Shown here: one piece after another, positions 43,296-55,913 of the stretch
How the letters are laid out: each line of letters begins with the position of its first letter
Numbering within the stretch: the stretch's first letter is position 1
DNA from: Maliibacterium massiliense
GTDB taxonomy: Bacteria > Bacillota > Clostridia > Christensenellales > Maliibacteriaceae
Reading direction: 5' to 3'
Assembly: GCF_900604345.1 (NCBI RefSeq)
Contig: NZ_LR026983.1
Location: 1,054,001-1,118,000 of the forward strand
DNA length: 64,000 bases
The notes under the pieces: model-generated
Told to the model about the DNA's origin: nothing
What the model saw: only the letters and a program-made list of their open reading frames with translations
Databases searched by the model: none
Translations under genes and position numbers: made by a program

Positions 43296-44978
43296 TTAGC
43301 CCTCCTTGCACACAAGCACCAGGTAGGACACCGAGGCGATGTCCGCCTGCCCCTGCGCATCCTCCCAGCCATAGATGCCGGTAAACACCACGCGCAGGCG
43401 CACATCGCCGATCTGGCGGTCACAGACGTTCGCCCTGCCTGCGCGGTAGATATCCAGCGCCTCGGCCAGCAGGTCGACGCGCAGGCTCTCGCCCGCGCAG
43501 CGCACGTCCAGCAGCCTGGCCCCATCTCCGCGCGCAGCCTGCATCCACAGCGCGCCGCCGTAGAGCGTCACGCCGTCCTCCAGCGCCCGGTCCGCTATTA
43601 CTTTGTCAAATCCAGCCACATCGTATACGCCATCGTCCATTTTCATGTCGATGGGGCGCCCGCGGTAGACCTCCTCCGCGCTGGAAAACCCGAACACAGC
43701 TGACGCGCCGTTCTCTGACAGGCCGGGCACCCTGTCCTCGGCGCCCACCTCGCGCAGGAACGCCGCAATGGAGAGCATCCGCCGCTTGTCGCCGGCGGGG
43801 ATATCCCGCCGCGGCGTGACCTGCTGCACCGTGCCCATGTCGTTGGCGTGCAGAATATCCTCCAGTGCGTGCAGCTGATCGGCTACCGAGAGGTTATACA
43901 CGTTCAGCGGCCCCAGCAGGGCGAGCGCCAGCACCAGCGCGCCCGATACCAGGATCACCTGCGCGCGGCGCTTGCGCACAAAGGCGCTGTAGGCCAGCAT
44001 CACCACCACATAGCACCCCGCAACCACGCACAGCATACGCTGCGGCGTCCAGCCATACTGGCCCACGCGCATGGCGCTTGCGGCAAACAGCATGGCCACA
44101 GGCAGTAGCCACACGTAGGGGAAGACGCGCACAAAGAGCGCGGGCAGCTTCTGTTCTTTCTCCTGCGGCGCGAAAAACAGCAGGGTCATGCCCACCGCGC
44201 TGCCCATCAGCACCAGGGGCGTCACCGCGCCGCTGGGCCACTGCCACAGCGCCAATATGCGCACAAAATAGATGTAGAGCAGCAGCGTAAAGAGGGCCAG
44301 CAGCGGCAGCACAATGTACCAGAGTAGAACGCGGAACATGCGATTCTGCGCGCCTGGGCGCTCGCCCGGGCGCGGCACGCGCGCAAGCAGCATCAGCGGC
44401 ACAAACACGCCGGACAGCAGCGCGCCGAGCGCCAAAAACAAGCGCCAGTTCACGGTGATATCCAGCAGATAGTGCATCGCAAAAAGCAGGATGATCGCGC
44501 CTACAAGCAGCACGCCCGCAAAAAAGAAGGCGACCAGCGCGCGCCAGAGCATGCACCACACATCCCGCGCCACGCCCTCGCCGCGCCGCAGGTAGGGCGC
44601 CGCGCAAAAGAGCGCCAGCGCCGCGGCAAACGCACCAAAGCTGCGCGCGTGGTCCATGCCCAACATGGGCGCATGCAGCATGCAAGCGTAATAAAAAACC
44701 GCTAGCCCCAGCGCGCACGCCCAGATCAGCGCCCGCCAGGCGCGCGTAAAGCGCGCGTGCGTCTCAAAGAGGCGGTGCAGCAGCATCGATACCGGCACCG
44801 CCACAAACGCGCAGCTGACCAGGCGCCCGTCAATCCTCACGCCGTAGATGCCGCACAACAGCAGGATCGTCCACAGCGCGCAGCACGCAAGCGTAACAGG
44901 AAAGCGGCGCGCCACCTCGCGCGCCGCCTGGGCGCACCGGCGCGTTTGCGCCCTGGTATAGGTCCATGCCTTGCCCAT
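43296..44978 (-). CDS. DUF4153 multi-span membrane protein
   Basis: 560 residues. Eleven or so hydrophobic segments occupy the first 370 residues, followed by a soluble C-terminal domain of about 190 residues rich in charged residues (LHALEDILHANDMGTVQQ). The pattern and the position of the soluble tail fit the DUF4153 family, which has no assigned function. It lies inside a nucleoside-salvage operon, 25 bases after punA and three before pdp, so a link to nucleoside handling is possible but unproven. Confidence 0.8.
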   Translation of the reverse strand: MGKAWTYTRAQTRRCAQAAREVARRFPVTLACCALWTILLLCGIYGVRIDGRLVSCAFVAVPVSMLLHRLFETHARFTRAWRALIWACALGLAVFYYACMLHAPMLGMDHARSFGAFAAALALFCAAPYLRRGEGVARDVWCMLWRALVAFFFAGVLLVGAIILLFAMHYLLDITVNWRLFLALGALLSGVFVPLMLLARVPRPGERPGAQNRMFRVLLWYIVLPLLALFTLLLYIYFVRILALWQWPSGAVTPLVLMGSAVGMTLLFFAPQEKEQKLPALFVRVFPYVWLLPVAMLFAASAMRVGQYGWTPQRMLCVVAGCYVVVMLAYSAFVRKRRAQVILVSGALVLALALLGPLNVYNLSVADQLHALEDILHANDMGTVQQVTPRRDIPAGDKRRMLSIAAFLREVGAEDRVPGLSENGASAVFGFSSAEEVYRGRPIDMKMDDGVYDVAGFDKVIADRALEDGVTLYGGALWMQAARGDGARLLDVRCAGESLRVDLLAEALDIYRAGRANVCDRQIGDVRLRVVFTGIYGWEDAQGQADIASVSYLVLVCKEG

Positions 44979-45003
44979 GATGCGTCATGCTCCTTTTTGC
45001 CGG

Positions 45004-45822
45004 TTATACCAGCGGAATGGCCGCGTCCAGTAGCTTGGTGAGCGGCTCCTCCACCTTTTCGCTGATGGACACCACGTCCATGTGGGAGAAATTTTCCTCC
45101 CCGATGCCCGCGGCCATGTTGGTCACGCAGGAGATGGCCACCACGCGCATGCGGGCGTGTTTGGCCGCCACCGCCTCGGGCACGGTGGACATGCCCACCA
45201 AATCCGCGCCCAGCACGCGCGCGGCGCGAATCTCGGCGGGTGTCTCAAACTGCGGGCCGGGGAAGAAGATATAGACGCCCTCCTTCAAATCCACGCCCAA
45301 CTCCTTTGCGCGCTGCATGATCTCACGGCGGCGGCGGGGGCTGTACACATGGCTCATGCCCGGGAAGCGGGGGCCCAGCTCATCGATATTGGGGCCGGTC
45401 AGCGGGGTAATGCCCGCAAAGTTGATGTGGTCGGACACCAGCACCAGATCGCCCACGGAAAAATCCGTGTTGATGGCGCCCGCGGCGTTTGTCAGCACCA
45501 CGCAGGAGACGCCCAGCCGCTTCATCACGCGGATGGGGAAGGCCACCTCTTGGGGCGAGTACCCCTCGTAGGTGTGCACGCGCCCGCGCATGATGATGGT
45601 GGGCACCCCTGAGATCTCCGCCAGACACAGCTCGCCCGCGTGGCCCGCCACGCTCGCGCGGGGAAAGTGGGGAATATCCGCGTACCTGATGCGCACCAGG
45701 TCGCGCTCCTTTGCGTAGGTGCCCAGGCCACTGCCCAGCACCAAGCCGATACGGGGGCTGCTGGGCAGCCGTTTTTCAATGTAGGTCGCCGCGTCGTCGA
45801 TCGATTTCATCCAGTCCTTCAT
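45004..45822 (-). CDS. punA: Purine-nucleoside phosphorylase, trimeric type I
   Basis: 272 residues; start ATG at 45822 with AAGGAGGCG upstream. It splits inosine, guanosine and deoxy forms with phosphate. Motifs: IGLVLGSGLGTYA (phosphate loop), PHFPRASVAGHAGEL, VLTNAAGAIN, GPQFETPAEIRA and the base-binding ISCVTNMAAG with the Asn that favours 6-oxopurines. It is the second gene of the operon starting with hisC. Confidence 0.95.
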   Translation of the reverse strand: MKDWMKSIDDAATYIEKRLPSSPRIGLVLGSGLGTYAKERDLVRIRYADIPHFPRASVAGHAGELCLAEISGVPTIIMRGRVHTYEGYSPQEVAFPIRVMKRLGVSCVVLTNAAGAINTDFSVGDLVLVSDHINFAGITPLTGPNIDELGPRFPGMSHVYSPRRRREIMQRAKELGVDLKEGVYIFFPGPQFETPAEIRAARVLGADLVGMSTVPEAVAAKHARMRVVAISCVTNMAAGIGEENFSHMDVVSISEKVEEPLTKLLDAAIPLV

Positions 45823-45879
45823 GGAAGAACGCCTCCTTCTTATTTGCTTACATGCGCGATGCGCTGTGTTTCCATAGCA

Positions 45880-46935
45880 TCACACAAGCTGGGCAAGAAT
45901 ATCCGCCACGCGCGCCATCTCCCCGTCCGTGCCGATGGAGATGCGCAGCGCGTTGTCCAGGCGGGGCGCGTCAAAGTAGCGCACCAGCACGCCGCGGGCG
46001 CGCAGATCGGCAAAGAGCCGCGATGCGGGCGCCTCCCCGTGGGTGGCCAGCACGAAGTTCGCCCGGGAATCGGGCATGGTAAACCCCAAATCGCGCAGGC
46101 GCTGCGAGAAGGCCGCGCGGGTGCGCATCACCTTTTGGCAGGTCTCCTGCGTGTAGGCCACGTCCAGCATCGCGGCGGTCGCCCCCGCGATGGCGATGCG
46201 GTCCATGGTGTAGGAGTTAAAGGAATTTTTGATGCGCTCCAGCGCCTCAATCAGATGGGGCTGCGCGATGGCGTAGGCGGCGCGCAGACCGGCCAGGCCG
46301 TGGGATTTGGAGAGGGTGGTCACCACCACCAGGTTGTCGTACGCACCGATGAGCGGCACCACCGACCGCGCGCCGAACGCCGCGTAGGCCTCGTCCACCA
46401 GCACCACCACATCGGGGTGCGCGCGCAGTATATCCTCGATCTGCGCTGTGCCCAGCGCACAGCTGGTGGGCGCGTTGGGGTTGGGAAAGACGATGCCGCC
46501 GCAGGGGCGGGCGTAATCCTCCGGCCGGATGCGCAGATCGCCGTCCACCGCGATGCGCGCGCTCTCAAGGCCGAACAGCTTTGCGTACACCGGGTAGAAG
46601 CTGTAGCTCAAATCGGGGTAGAGCAGCGGTGCGCCCGGGTCAAAAAAGGCCATAAACGCCATGGCCAGCACCTCGTCAGAGCCGTTGCCCGCAAACACGC
46701 ACGCGGGATCCACCCCCCGCACCTGCGCTACCGCCTGGCGGAAATCGTCCGCGCCCGGGGCGGGATAGCGGCGCAGCTCTGCGTTGATCGCCGCGTGCAT
46801 GGCCTCCATCGCCCGGGGCGAGGGGGAGTAGGGGTTCTCGTTGGTGTTGAGCTTGATATACTGCATATCGCGGGGCTGCTCGCCCGGCACGTACGGCTCG
46901 ATCTTTTGGGTAATGCTGCTCCAGAAACGGTTCAA
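45880..46935 (-). CDS. hisC: Histidinol-phosphate aminotransferase family protein
   Basis: 351 residues from the TTG at 46935, with AAAGGAGC eight bases upstream; the open frame continues 105 codons upstream without a site. Fold-type I PLP aminotransferase: KLNTNENPYSPSPRA near the start, FAGNGSDEVLAM, NPNAPT, VDEAYAAF and TLSKSHGLAGLRAAY with the Schiff-base Lys. HisC makes histidinol phosphate or acts on aromatic 2-oxo acids. No other his gene is nearby and the next three genes are for nucleoside salvage, so a broader specificity is possible. Confidence 0.9.
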   Translation of the reverse strand: MNRFWSSITQKIEPYVPGEQPRDMQYIKLNTNENPYSPSPRAMEAMHAAINAELRRYPAPGADDFRQAVAQVRGVDPACVFAGNGSDEVLAMAFMAFFDPGAPLLYPDLSYSFYPVYAKLFGLESARIAVDGDLRIRPEDYARPCGGIVFPNPNAPTSCALGTAQIEDILRAHPDVVVLVDEAYAAFGARSVVPLIGAYDNLVVVTTLSKSHGLAGLRAAYAIAQPHLIEALERIKNSFNSYTMDRIAIAGATAAMLDVAYTQETCQKVMRTRAAFSQRLRDLGFTMPDSRANFVLATHGEAPASRLFADLRARGVLVRYFDAPRLDNALRISIGTDGEMARVADILAQLV

Positions 46936-46939
46936 GGCA

Positions 46940-47230
46940 AGCGCTCCTTTTTTTCGGGGCGGCGCGCCCCGTCTGTATATAGAAAATTGTATCACAGGAC
47001 GCATTTTACGGCAATGCGCACGCCCGCGCGCGGGCCTCCCTCCGCGGCCTGCGCACAGACCCGCCGCATTCGGGCGCCCCACGGGCCAAGGGCGGCCGCA
47101 GACGCCCGCTTCGCCTACCCAGTACAGCCGCAGCTGCCGCATCCGCGCAAAGCCCGCGCACTTCCCTCCTTTCCGCCATAAAATTTGCGGTATTTTCCCC
47201 CCGCAGCGCCGCGGAAAGGGGCGGTTGTCC
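46940..47230. other. Intergenic region between hisC and nifJ
   Basis: About 290 bases before the nifJ promoter. GC-rich with several short inverted repeats; no gene with a ribosome site. hisC is divergent from nifJ, and its promoter was not identified here. Confidence 0.45.
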
Positions 47231-47259
47231 TTGATTTTATGAACATGCACGTTTATACT
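47231..47259 (+). promoter_or_regulatory. Promoter of nifJ
   Basis: TTGATT (47231-47236), 17 bases, TATACT (47254-47259). The leader to the ATG at 47384 is about 118 bases and contains a GC-rich patch (47294-47312) that could fold, but I see no known riboswitch. Confidence 0.65.
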
Positions 47260-47266
47260 AATTTAA

Positions 47267-50884
<3,618 letters not shown>

Positions 50885-50906
50885 CCTTCCGTAGCGCATA
50901 GCCAAC

Positions 50907-50942
50907 AAAAAAGAACCGCTCCGTACGGAGCGGTTCTTTTTT
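50907..50942 (+). terminator. Terminator of nifJ
   Basis: A 36-base perfect palindrome, AAAAAAGAACCGCTCCG and its complement with no loop to spare, ending in TTTTTT. The following 230 bases (50943-51174) hold nothing I can name. Confidence 0.9.
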
Positions 50943-51174
50943 CATTGCACGTGGTCTTTGTACATTCCCTGACGCGGCCCTTCGTGTCGCTTGTGTACGC
51001 CCTTGACCCATCTATTTGGACACACCTTGCGCTTGCTTGGCGCATGCCCAGGTGCATATGCGCCGCACTTGGGCGCGCAAGCCTTTTTTGCGCATCTTGC
51101 GGCGCGGTCCTCGCGGGATGCAGCTGCAATAGCCCTGGGTGCGGTATGCAATCTTCCACGCCGCGGGCGCGCGC

Positions 51175-52179
51175 TCAGTCGAGAGCCTCCATGGCGCGCG
51201 CGGCCCAGAGCGAATCCTGCATGATGGCGCGGCCCACGCCGATCAAATCCGCGTCGCCGTACGCCAGCAGCGCCTCGGCCGCCTCCACATCGGTGACGCC
51301 GCCGGTGAGCAGCACCGGCACGCCCACCGCCTGCCTGACGGCCGCGGTGATGTCCCGGAAATAACCCTGGCCCATGTGCGCCGTGCGCACGTAGCCGCAC
51401 ATGCCGCCGGAGATGTCCAGCAGGTCCACCCCCGCCTGCGCAAAGCGCGCCGCCGCCAATACGCTCTCAGCAAGCGTCACGCCGCCCGGCATATCGTCCG
51501 TGGCGCCCAGGCGCAGCGCCACCACAAAATCCGCGCCCACCTGTGCGCGCACCGCCGCGATCACCCGCAGGTGCAGGCGGATGCGGTTGTCCAGGCTGCC
51601 GCCGTAATCGTCCGTGCGCTGGTTGGTCAGCGGGCTGTAGAACTGGTTGAGCAGATAGCCGTGCGCCGAATGGATCTCTACCCCGTCAAAGCCCGCCTCC
51701 CGCACGCGCGCCGCGGCCGCGGCAAAATCCGCCACCACCGCGTCGATCTGTGCAGGCGTGAGCGCGCGGGGCATTTCATGCACCTTAAAGCGGGTGCCCG
51801 CGTTGCGGCAGGCGCTCGGCGCCACAGGCTGCGCGCCGATCACCGCCGCGCTTGCGGCGCTGCCCGCGTGGTTGATCTGCGCAATCACCCGCGCGCCGCC
51901 TGAGTGGATGACGTCCGTCAGCCTGCGCAGGCCGGGCATGTCGCAGTCCGCAGCCAGCGACAGCTGCCCTGCGCCCGCCCGACCCAGCGGGCTGATAAAG
52001 CTGTGCTCCGTAATGATGAGCCCCACGTGCCCGCCGCGCGCCTTCTCCGCGTAATAATCGCACAGCGCGTGGCTTACCGAGCCGTCTGCGTTGGATTTGT
52101 ATGTCGCCATGGGCGGCATGACCAGGCGATTTTGCAGCTGCATGCCCCTGATGTGCAAAGGTGTCTTCAAAATGGACAT
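51175..52179 (-). CDS. Old-yellow-enzyme family NADH:flavin oxidoreductase
   Basis: 334 residues, one FMN-binding TIM barrel: NRLVMPPMATYKS, ARVIAQINHAGSAAS, the active-site histidine pair in EIHSAHGYLLNQFYSP, RTDDYGGSLDNRIR and LTGGV/GRAIM near the C-terminus. Members reduce alkenes or enoates; the single-domain length excludes the 2,4-dienoyl-CoA reductase type with its FAD/Fe-S part. GAGGGAAACATACC precedes the ATG. It is a single-gene unit. Confidence 0.93.
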   Translation of the reverse strand: MSILKTPLHIRGMQLQNRLVMPPMATYKSNADGSVSHALCDYYAEKARGGHVGLIITEHSFISPLGRAGAGQLSLAADCDMPGLRRLTDVIHSGGARVIAQINHAGSAASAAVIGAQPVAPSACRNAGTRFKVHEMPRALTPAQIDAVVADFAAAAARVREAGFDGVEIHSAHGYLLNQFYSPLTNQRTDDYGGSLDNRIRLHLRVIAAVRAQVGADFVVALRLGATDDMPGGVTLAESVLAAARFAQAGVDLLDISGGMCGYVRTAHMGQGYFRDITAAVRQAVGVPVLLTGGVTDVEAAEALLAYGDADLIGVGRAIMQDSLWAARAMEALD

Positions 52180-52597
52180 GGTATGTTTCCCTCCTCATGT
52201 GTCTTTGCGCCGATAAAAAAGCGTTTTGCAAGCTTCCTGCGGCGCGCTGGAAAAAGTGTCATTACGTGTAAGTCTACGCCAACGGAGGTGTTTTGTCCAT
52301 GTCTTTGGAAGGAAGCAAGATGGAAAACACGCGCGCCCGCGCCGCTTGCCCGCGTATACATGGAGCGACACCCTCGCCCCGGCCACGCGCAAAGACACGC
52401 CGGATGCCTTGTTTCCCCGCGGGTACGGTCGCGGCGCATGCGCGCGGTGAACGTGCCGCAGGAAGCCCTGGCGCATCTTGCCGCAGGCCCGCGGCCGCTG
52501 TGCGCGTGGCCGCTTGGGCACAGTCTGGGTCACCGCGTACGGTTGGTTTTTCCCATAAAAAAGCCGCGATCCCTGTCGCGGCGGTCATCATGCTGTT
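52180..52597. other. Intergenic region upstream of the OYE gene
   Basis: About 420 bases, no gene supported: open frames on both strands lack ribosome sites and protein patterns. It contains the terminator of the PHP gene at its right end (52563-52582). Confidence 0.5.
52563..52582 (-). terminator. Terminator of the PHP phosphatase gene
   Basis: GCCGCGA/TCGCGGC stem with a six-base loop, followed on the minus strand by TTTTTT. Confidence 0.7.
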
Positions 52598-53353
52598 TTA
52601 CGCGCTCTGCGCCGTGCGCAGGATGCGCCGCTCCCGCGCGCGGTTTTCCGCCAGAAACGCCTTGAACGCCTCCGCTGAGCGGTTCACCACCAGCGCCTCG
52701 GGGAAGTCCGCCTCCCGCAGCACGTCCATGGCAAAATCGCAGCGGGCGACGTCCGCATCCACATGCGCGTCGCTGCCGATGATCACCGGCGTCTGGTATT
52801 TTTTGCACAGCGCCAGCATTTTCAGGCAGTTGCTGCGCGTGTTGCGGCGGGGCACGACAGGGTTGAGGGAGTTGTTGTTGACCTCAAGCAGGGTGCGCTG
52901 TTCTTTGGACAGCTGCACCAGGTAGGCGTAGTCCAGCGGAAACTGCCCGTCGTCCGGATGGCTGATGATATCGATGCGCGGGTTTTTCATGGCCGCCGCC
53001 ACCGCCGCGGTGCACTGCTCCAGCGTGCCTGGCTGGATGCAGGGGGCATGCAGCCCCGCGATGCGCACATCCAGCTTGTCGATGGTGTCATCGGGCAGGT
53101 CGAGCTTGCCCCTGTAATCGGTGATATTGACCTCCGCGCCCAGCATCAGCTCCACGCCGTACATCTGGCGCGGCACCACGCGCAGGTTGCAAAAGTAGAT
53201 CGGATGGCACGCGCCCGGGATTGTGGGGCCGTGCTCCGTAATGCCCAGCAGCTTAAGGCTCTTTTCGCTTGCCGCGCGCATCATCTCGCGTATGGTGCTG
53301 TAGGCATGGCCGCTGACGATGGTGTGGGTGTGCATATCCAGTGCGATGTCCAT
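52598..53353 (-). CDS. PHP-domain phosphoesterase, YcdX-like
   Basis: 251 residues. Metal ligands are visible as HTHT near the N-terminus (DMHTHTIVSGHAY), ITEHGP, GAEVN, the histidine in IAGLHAP, DIISHPDDG and SDAHV. The order matches YcdX-type phosphatases with a trinuclear metal site, which release phosphate from small phosphoesters; a histidinol-phosphatase role is less likely because the length and context differ. No signal peptide. The ATG at 53353 has a GAGG-type site. Confidence 0.88.
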   Translation of the reverse strand: MDIALDMHTHTIVSGHAYSTIREMMRAASEKSLKLLGITEHGPTIPGACHPIYFCNLRVVPRQMYGVELMLGAEVNITDYRGKLDLPDDTIDKLDVRIAGLHAPCIQPGTLEQCTAAVAAAMKNPRIDIISHPDDGQFPLDYAYLVQLSKEQRTLLEVNNNSLNPVVPRRNTRSNCLKMLALCKKYQTPVIIGSDAHVDADVARCDFAMDVLREADFPEALVVNRSAEAFKAFLAENRARERRILRTAQSA

Positions 53354-53565
53354 CTCGATACCTCCATGTACCCGCTTGCGCTTTTTTGTACGCGTCTATT
53401 ATAGCACGCGTTTGTGGATTGATAAGCCCTTTTTGCCGTTTTCCCGCCGGGGGGCGCCGCGCACATTTTCCGCACGCCCTTTCGCAAAAGCGGGCCGCTG
53501 TGCATAGGATGGCTGTGAGGGTACTTATGTCCCTTCGTATCTCTCTTAAAAAGGAGTTTTTGCTC

Positions 53566-54372
53566 ATGACTTGTAACCATCCTCATGCATACCGGCAGGA
53601 CTTTCAGCTGCCCTGCGTCACGCTGCAGGTGGAGGATTTAAATTGCTGCTGTGTCCGTCCACCGCTGCGGCTGGTATCGGTCTGCACCGCCAGTGAGGGC
53701 GCCAGCGTCATCAACTGCAGCCGCGCGTGCGGCTGCGGCTGTGAGACCGCGATCTCGGTGAGCCTGCTCGTGCCGCTGGACGTGGTGTTTGTCGACGCGT
53801 GCGGCAACCGCCACTGTGGCAAGAGCCGCATCACGCTGCTGCGCAACTTCAATGTAAATGCCAGCGACGCCAACTGCAACTTTGACGCCGACGTGGACGT
53901 ATCCGCCTGCTGCGGCCAGTACGATGGCAACGCCGCCTTTACCGCCACGCTCAACGTCGCCGTGACGCTCACCTGCGCGCAGTGCGGCTGCGATTGCGGC
54001 TGTGATTGCGGCTGCGGCAACCCCTTGACCTACACCACCACCACAAGCAGCGATGACGCATGCGACTGCTGCAAATGCTGCTGCCCGTGCGCGTGCGACA
54101 GCGGCGTAGCCTCGCCCTATTCGCTCAGCTGCAAGCCCAAAAAGGCCGCTGAGGACTGCTGCAAGAGCAACTGCGTCTCCCTGCCCAGCTGCTCTGCCCA
54201 CTGCTGCGGCACCAGTGCGTGCGGCTGCAATTCCAACTGCTGCTCCAGCGCGTGCGGCTGCAGTTCCAGCTGCTGCGGCTCCAGCTGCTGTGGTTGCGGC
54301 TCCAGCTGCTGCGGCTGCGGTTCCAGTAACTGCGGCCTGAAGTGCCCCGAGCAGTTCACCTGGACGTTCTGA
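53566..54372 (+). CDS. Extremely cysteine-rich protein of unknown family
   Basis: 268 residues from the ATG at 53566, with AAAAAGGAG seven to ten bases upstream; the frame is open upstream but without a site. About 53 residues, one in five, are cysteine. Residues 1-150 look folded, with alternating hydrophobic strands (SVSLLVPLDVVFVDACG, TATLNVAVTLTC). From about 140 on, Cys comes in clusters: CGCDCGCDCGCG, CDCCKCCCPCAC, then repeats of the type CCGCGSS. There is no signal peptide or membrane span. Cys-rich proteins of this kind occur in spore coats and exosporia, where they cross-link, and in metal binding; either is inference. A strong terminator follows. Confidence 0.8.
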   Translation: MTCNHPHAYRQDFQLPCVTLQVEDLNCCCVRPPLRLVSVCTASEGASVINCSRACGCGCETAISVSLLVPLDVVFVDACGNRHCGKSRITLLRNFNVNASDANCNFDADVDVSACCGQYDGNAAFTATLNVAVTLTCAQCGCDCGCDCGCGNPLTYTTTTSSDDACDCCKCCCPCACDSGVASPYSLSCKPKKAAEDCCKSNCVSLPSCSAHCCGTSACGCNSNCCSSACGCSSSCCGSSCCGCGSSCCGCGSSNCGLKCPEQFTWTF

Positions 54373-54439
54373 CCTCTCCCTAGCCCGCATGCGCAACGGT
54401 CCTGGCATAAAGCGCAAATGCGCGCATAATACAAAAAGA

Positions 54440-54478
54440 GACGCCCGAAAAAGCCAGCGCTTTTTCGGGCGTCCTTTT
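54440..54478. terminator. Bidirectional terminator between the Cys-rich protein and the DUF6506 gene
   Basis: GACGCCCGAAAAAGC and its complement form a perfect 15-bp stem around four bases, with T-runs on both strands for the convergent genes. Confidence 0.85.
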
Positions 54479-54789
54479 TACGCTTCACGCCCACCGAAGA
54501 ACGCATCAAAGCGCGCGTCCTGCTCCGGCAGGTGGGTGACAAAGCCCACCGCCATATCATCCCCTACGCAGGCCGTAATTTTGCGCGCACCTGCCTCGCC
54601 AAAGGCACCGCACAGCTCCAGTGCCCGCACGCCCTGCCGGTAGAGACGCGCGGCCGCTTCGCACGCCTCCTCTAGGCTGCGCACCGTGACGATGCAGGTG
54701 TGCATATCCGCCGTATCAAAATGGGCGCTATGAACAGAGGGGACGAAATGCGCGCCCATCAACATAAACGCAAACTGTTTTTTCGCCAT
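54478..54789 (-). CDS. DUF6506-like small protein
   Basis: 103 residues if it starts at the ATG at 54789, one base past the stop of the upstream gene (TGATATG), with GGAAAAG as site; an ATG five codons earlier is possible. The pattern of a short strand (FAFMLMGAHF), a middle helix (LEEACEAAARLYRQGVRALELCGAFGEAGARKI) and a final MAVGFVTHLP fits the DUF6506 family as I know it. No function is assigned. It is last in a group of three minus-strand genes. Confidence 0.7.
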   Translation of the reverse strand: MAKKQFAFMLMGAHFVPSVHSAHFDTADMHTCIVTVRSLEEACEAAARLYRQGVRALELCGAFGEAGARKITACVGDDMAVGFVTHLPEQDARFDAFFGGREA

Positions 54790-54790
54790 A

Positions 54791-55015
54791 TCAGTCTTTT
54801 CCATCCTTATTTCTGCCGCCCATGCCCTGCGCGCGCATCATGCCGGCGGTGACAATCAGACCCACCACCGCCAGAATCACCAGTATAACCGGCACAATCG
54901 CCCCGCCCATGGGCACATCCGGCCGCAGCACGCGCAGCCCGATCACTACCAGGGCGGCCGCCATCACCAGCGTGCAGATGCGCACGCTCCAGGGAACCTT
55001 GCGTTTGCCTGCCAT
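54791..55015 (-). CDS. Small two-span membrane protein
   Basis: 74 residues with hydrophobic segments near 10-27 and 36-58 joined by a short Pro-Gly loop, and a charged tail (GGRNKDGKD). Translationally coupled to the DUF6506-like gene. Not recognised; many small Clostridial membrane proteins look like this. Thirty-one bases separate it from the kinase-fold gene upstream, so all three may be one operon. Confidence 0.65.
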   Translation of the reverse strand: MAGKRKVPWSVRICTLVMAAALVVIGLRVLRPDVPMGGAIVPVILVILAVVGLIVTAGMMRAQGMGGRNKDGKD

Positions 55016-55046
55016 ACGCCCAAAGCCTCCTTTGCAAATGCACCTG

Positions 55047-55883
55047 TCAGCGCACGCCCACCACCGTGCGGGGCACGTTGCCCTCGATCAGGTCGCGCAG
55101 ATGGTGCCGGGCGTGCCCGATGATCACCTGCGTGCCCTGGCGCACGGGTTCGATGATGTACTCCAGCTTGGCGCGGGCGCCGTTTGCGCCCGGGCGGCTG
55201 GCGCCCACGCAGGATGCCTGCATGCGGTGTACGTTTTCCACCACCTCGTCGGCATCCTTGCCGCTGATCTCCTCCACCAGCGTGGCGGGATCCCGGGGAT
55301 CGCGATAGATACCCTCCACGCTGGTCATGATGACCAGCCTGCGGGCATGCACGAGCGTGGCGATCACCGAGGCGGTCTCGTCGTTATCCACGCACTCGAC
55401 GATGTGCGCGTCGTCGCCCAGCTGCTCACGCAGCCCCATCAGCTCCATCTTGCGGTTCTCCTCGGCGCTGACGGGGTCGTTGTAGTTGATGATAGGGATG
55501 GCCTGCTGCTGCGCGGCGCGCAGCAGCAATCTGCGGATGTGCTCGCGCTTGTCCGGATCATTGAAGTGGTTGTGCTCCACCAGCACCTGGCGCACGGAGT
55601 ACTGCGGCGCGATAAAGCGGCGGTACAGCTCCATCAATATGGCCTGCCCCTGCGCGGCGTAGTCCGTTTTGGCGTCGTCGCCCTGCGCGGGCAGCGGCGC
55701 GCCGCTGCGCTTCATGTAATCCAGCCGCCCAATCTCCGTGGCGCCGGAGCTGACCCAGATCATGCCCGGGCGCAGCTCCGCGCTCAGGCGCGCGAAGATG
55801 TTGTAGTCGATGTCGTTGTCCTCCTTGCGGATCAGCGCCATCGAACCGATTTTCCCCACCAGCTCGTAATCAAAAGCCGCCAT
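55047..55883 (-). CDS. Amino-acid-kinase-fold protein (AAK family, uridylate or glutamate kinase-like)
   Basis: 278 residues. The AAK fold is seen in VSSGATEIGR, PIINYNDPVSAEE and the nucleotide region IMTSVEGIYRDPRDP...EISG, plus the tail GTQVIIGHARHH. These resemble glutamate-5-kinase and uridylate-kinase relatives, but the N-terminal catalytic segment VGKIGSMALI lacks the usual KxGSS/GG pattern, so its substrate is open. It opens a minus-strand group with the small membrane protein and the DUF6506-like protein. Confidence 0.75.
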   Translation of the reverse strand: MAAFDYELVGKIGSMALIRKEDNDIDYNIFARLSAELRPGMIWVSSGATEIGRLDYMKRSGAPLPAQGDDAKTDYAAQGQAILMELYRRFIAPQYSVRQVLVEHNHFNDPDKREHIRRLLLRAAQQQAIPIINYNDPVSAEENRKMELMGLREQLGDDAHIVECVDNDETASVIATLVHARRLVIMTSVEGIYRDPRDPATLVEEISGKDADEVVENVHRMQASCVGASRPGANGARAKLEYIIEPVRQGTQVIIGHARHHLRDLIEGNVPRTVVGVR

Positions 55884-55913
55884 AAAAACTCCTTCTCCCC
55901 TATTTTCATCGGT

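Noticed and set aside
53638..54560. Long minus-strand frames over the Cys-rich gene
   Set aside because: Ala/Gly or Gln/Pro/Leu repeats that mirror the TGC/TGT codons; no ribosome site, and the plus-strand gene has a clear one plus a terminator.
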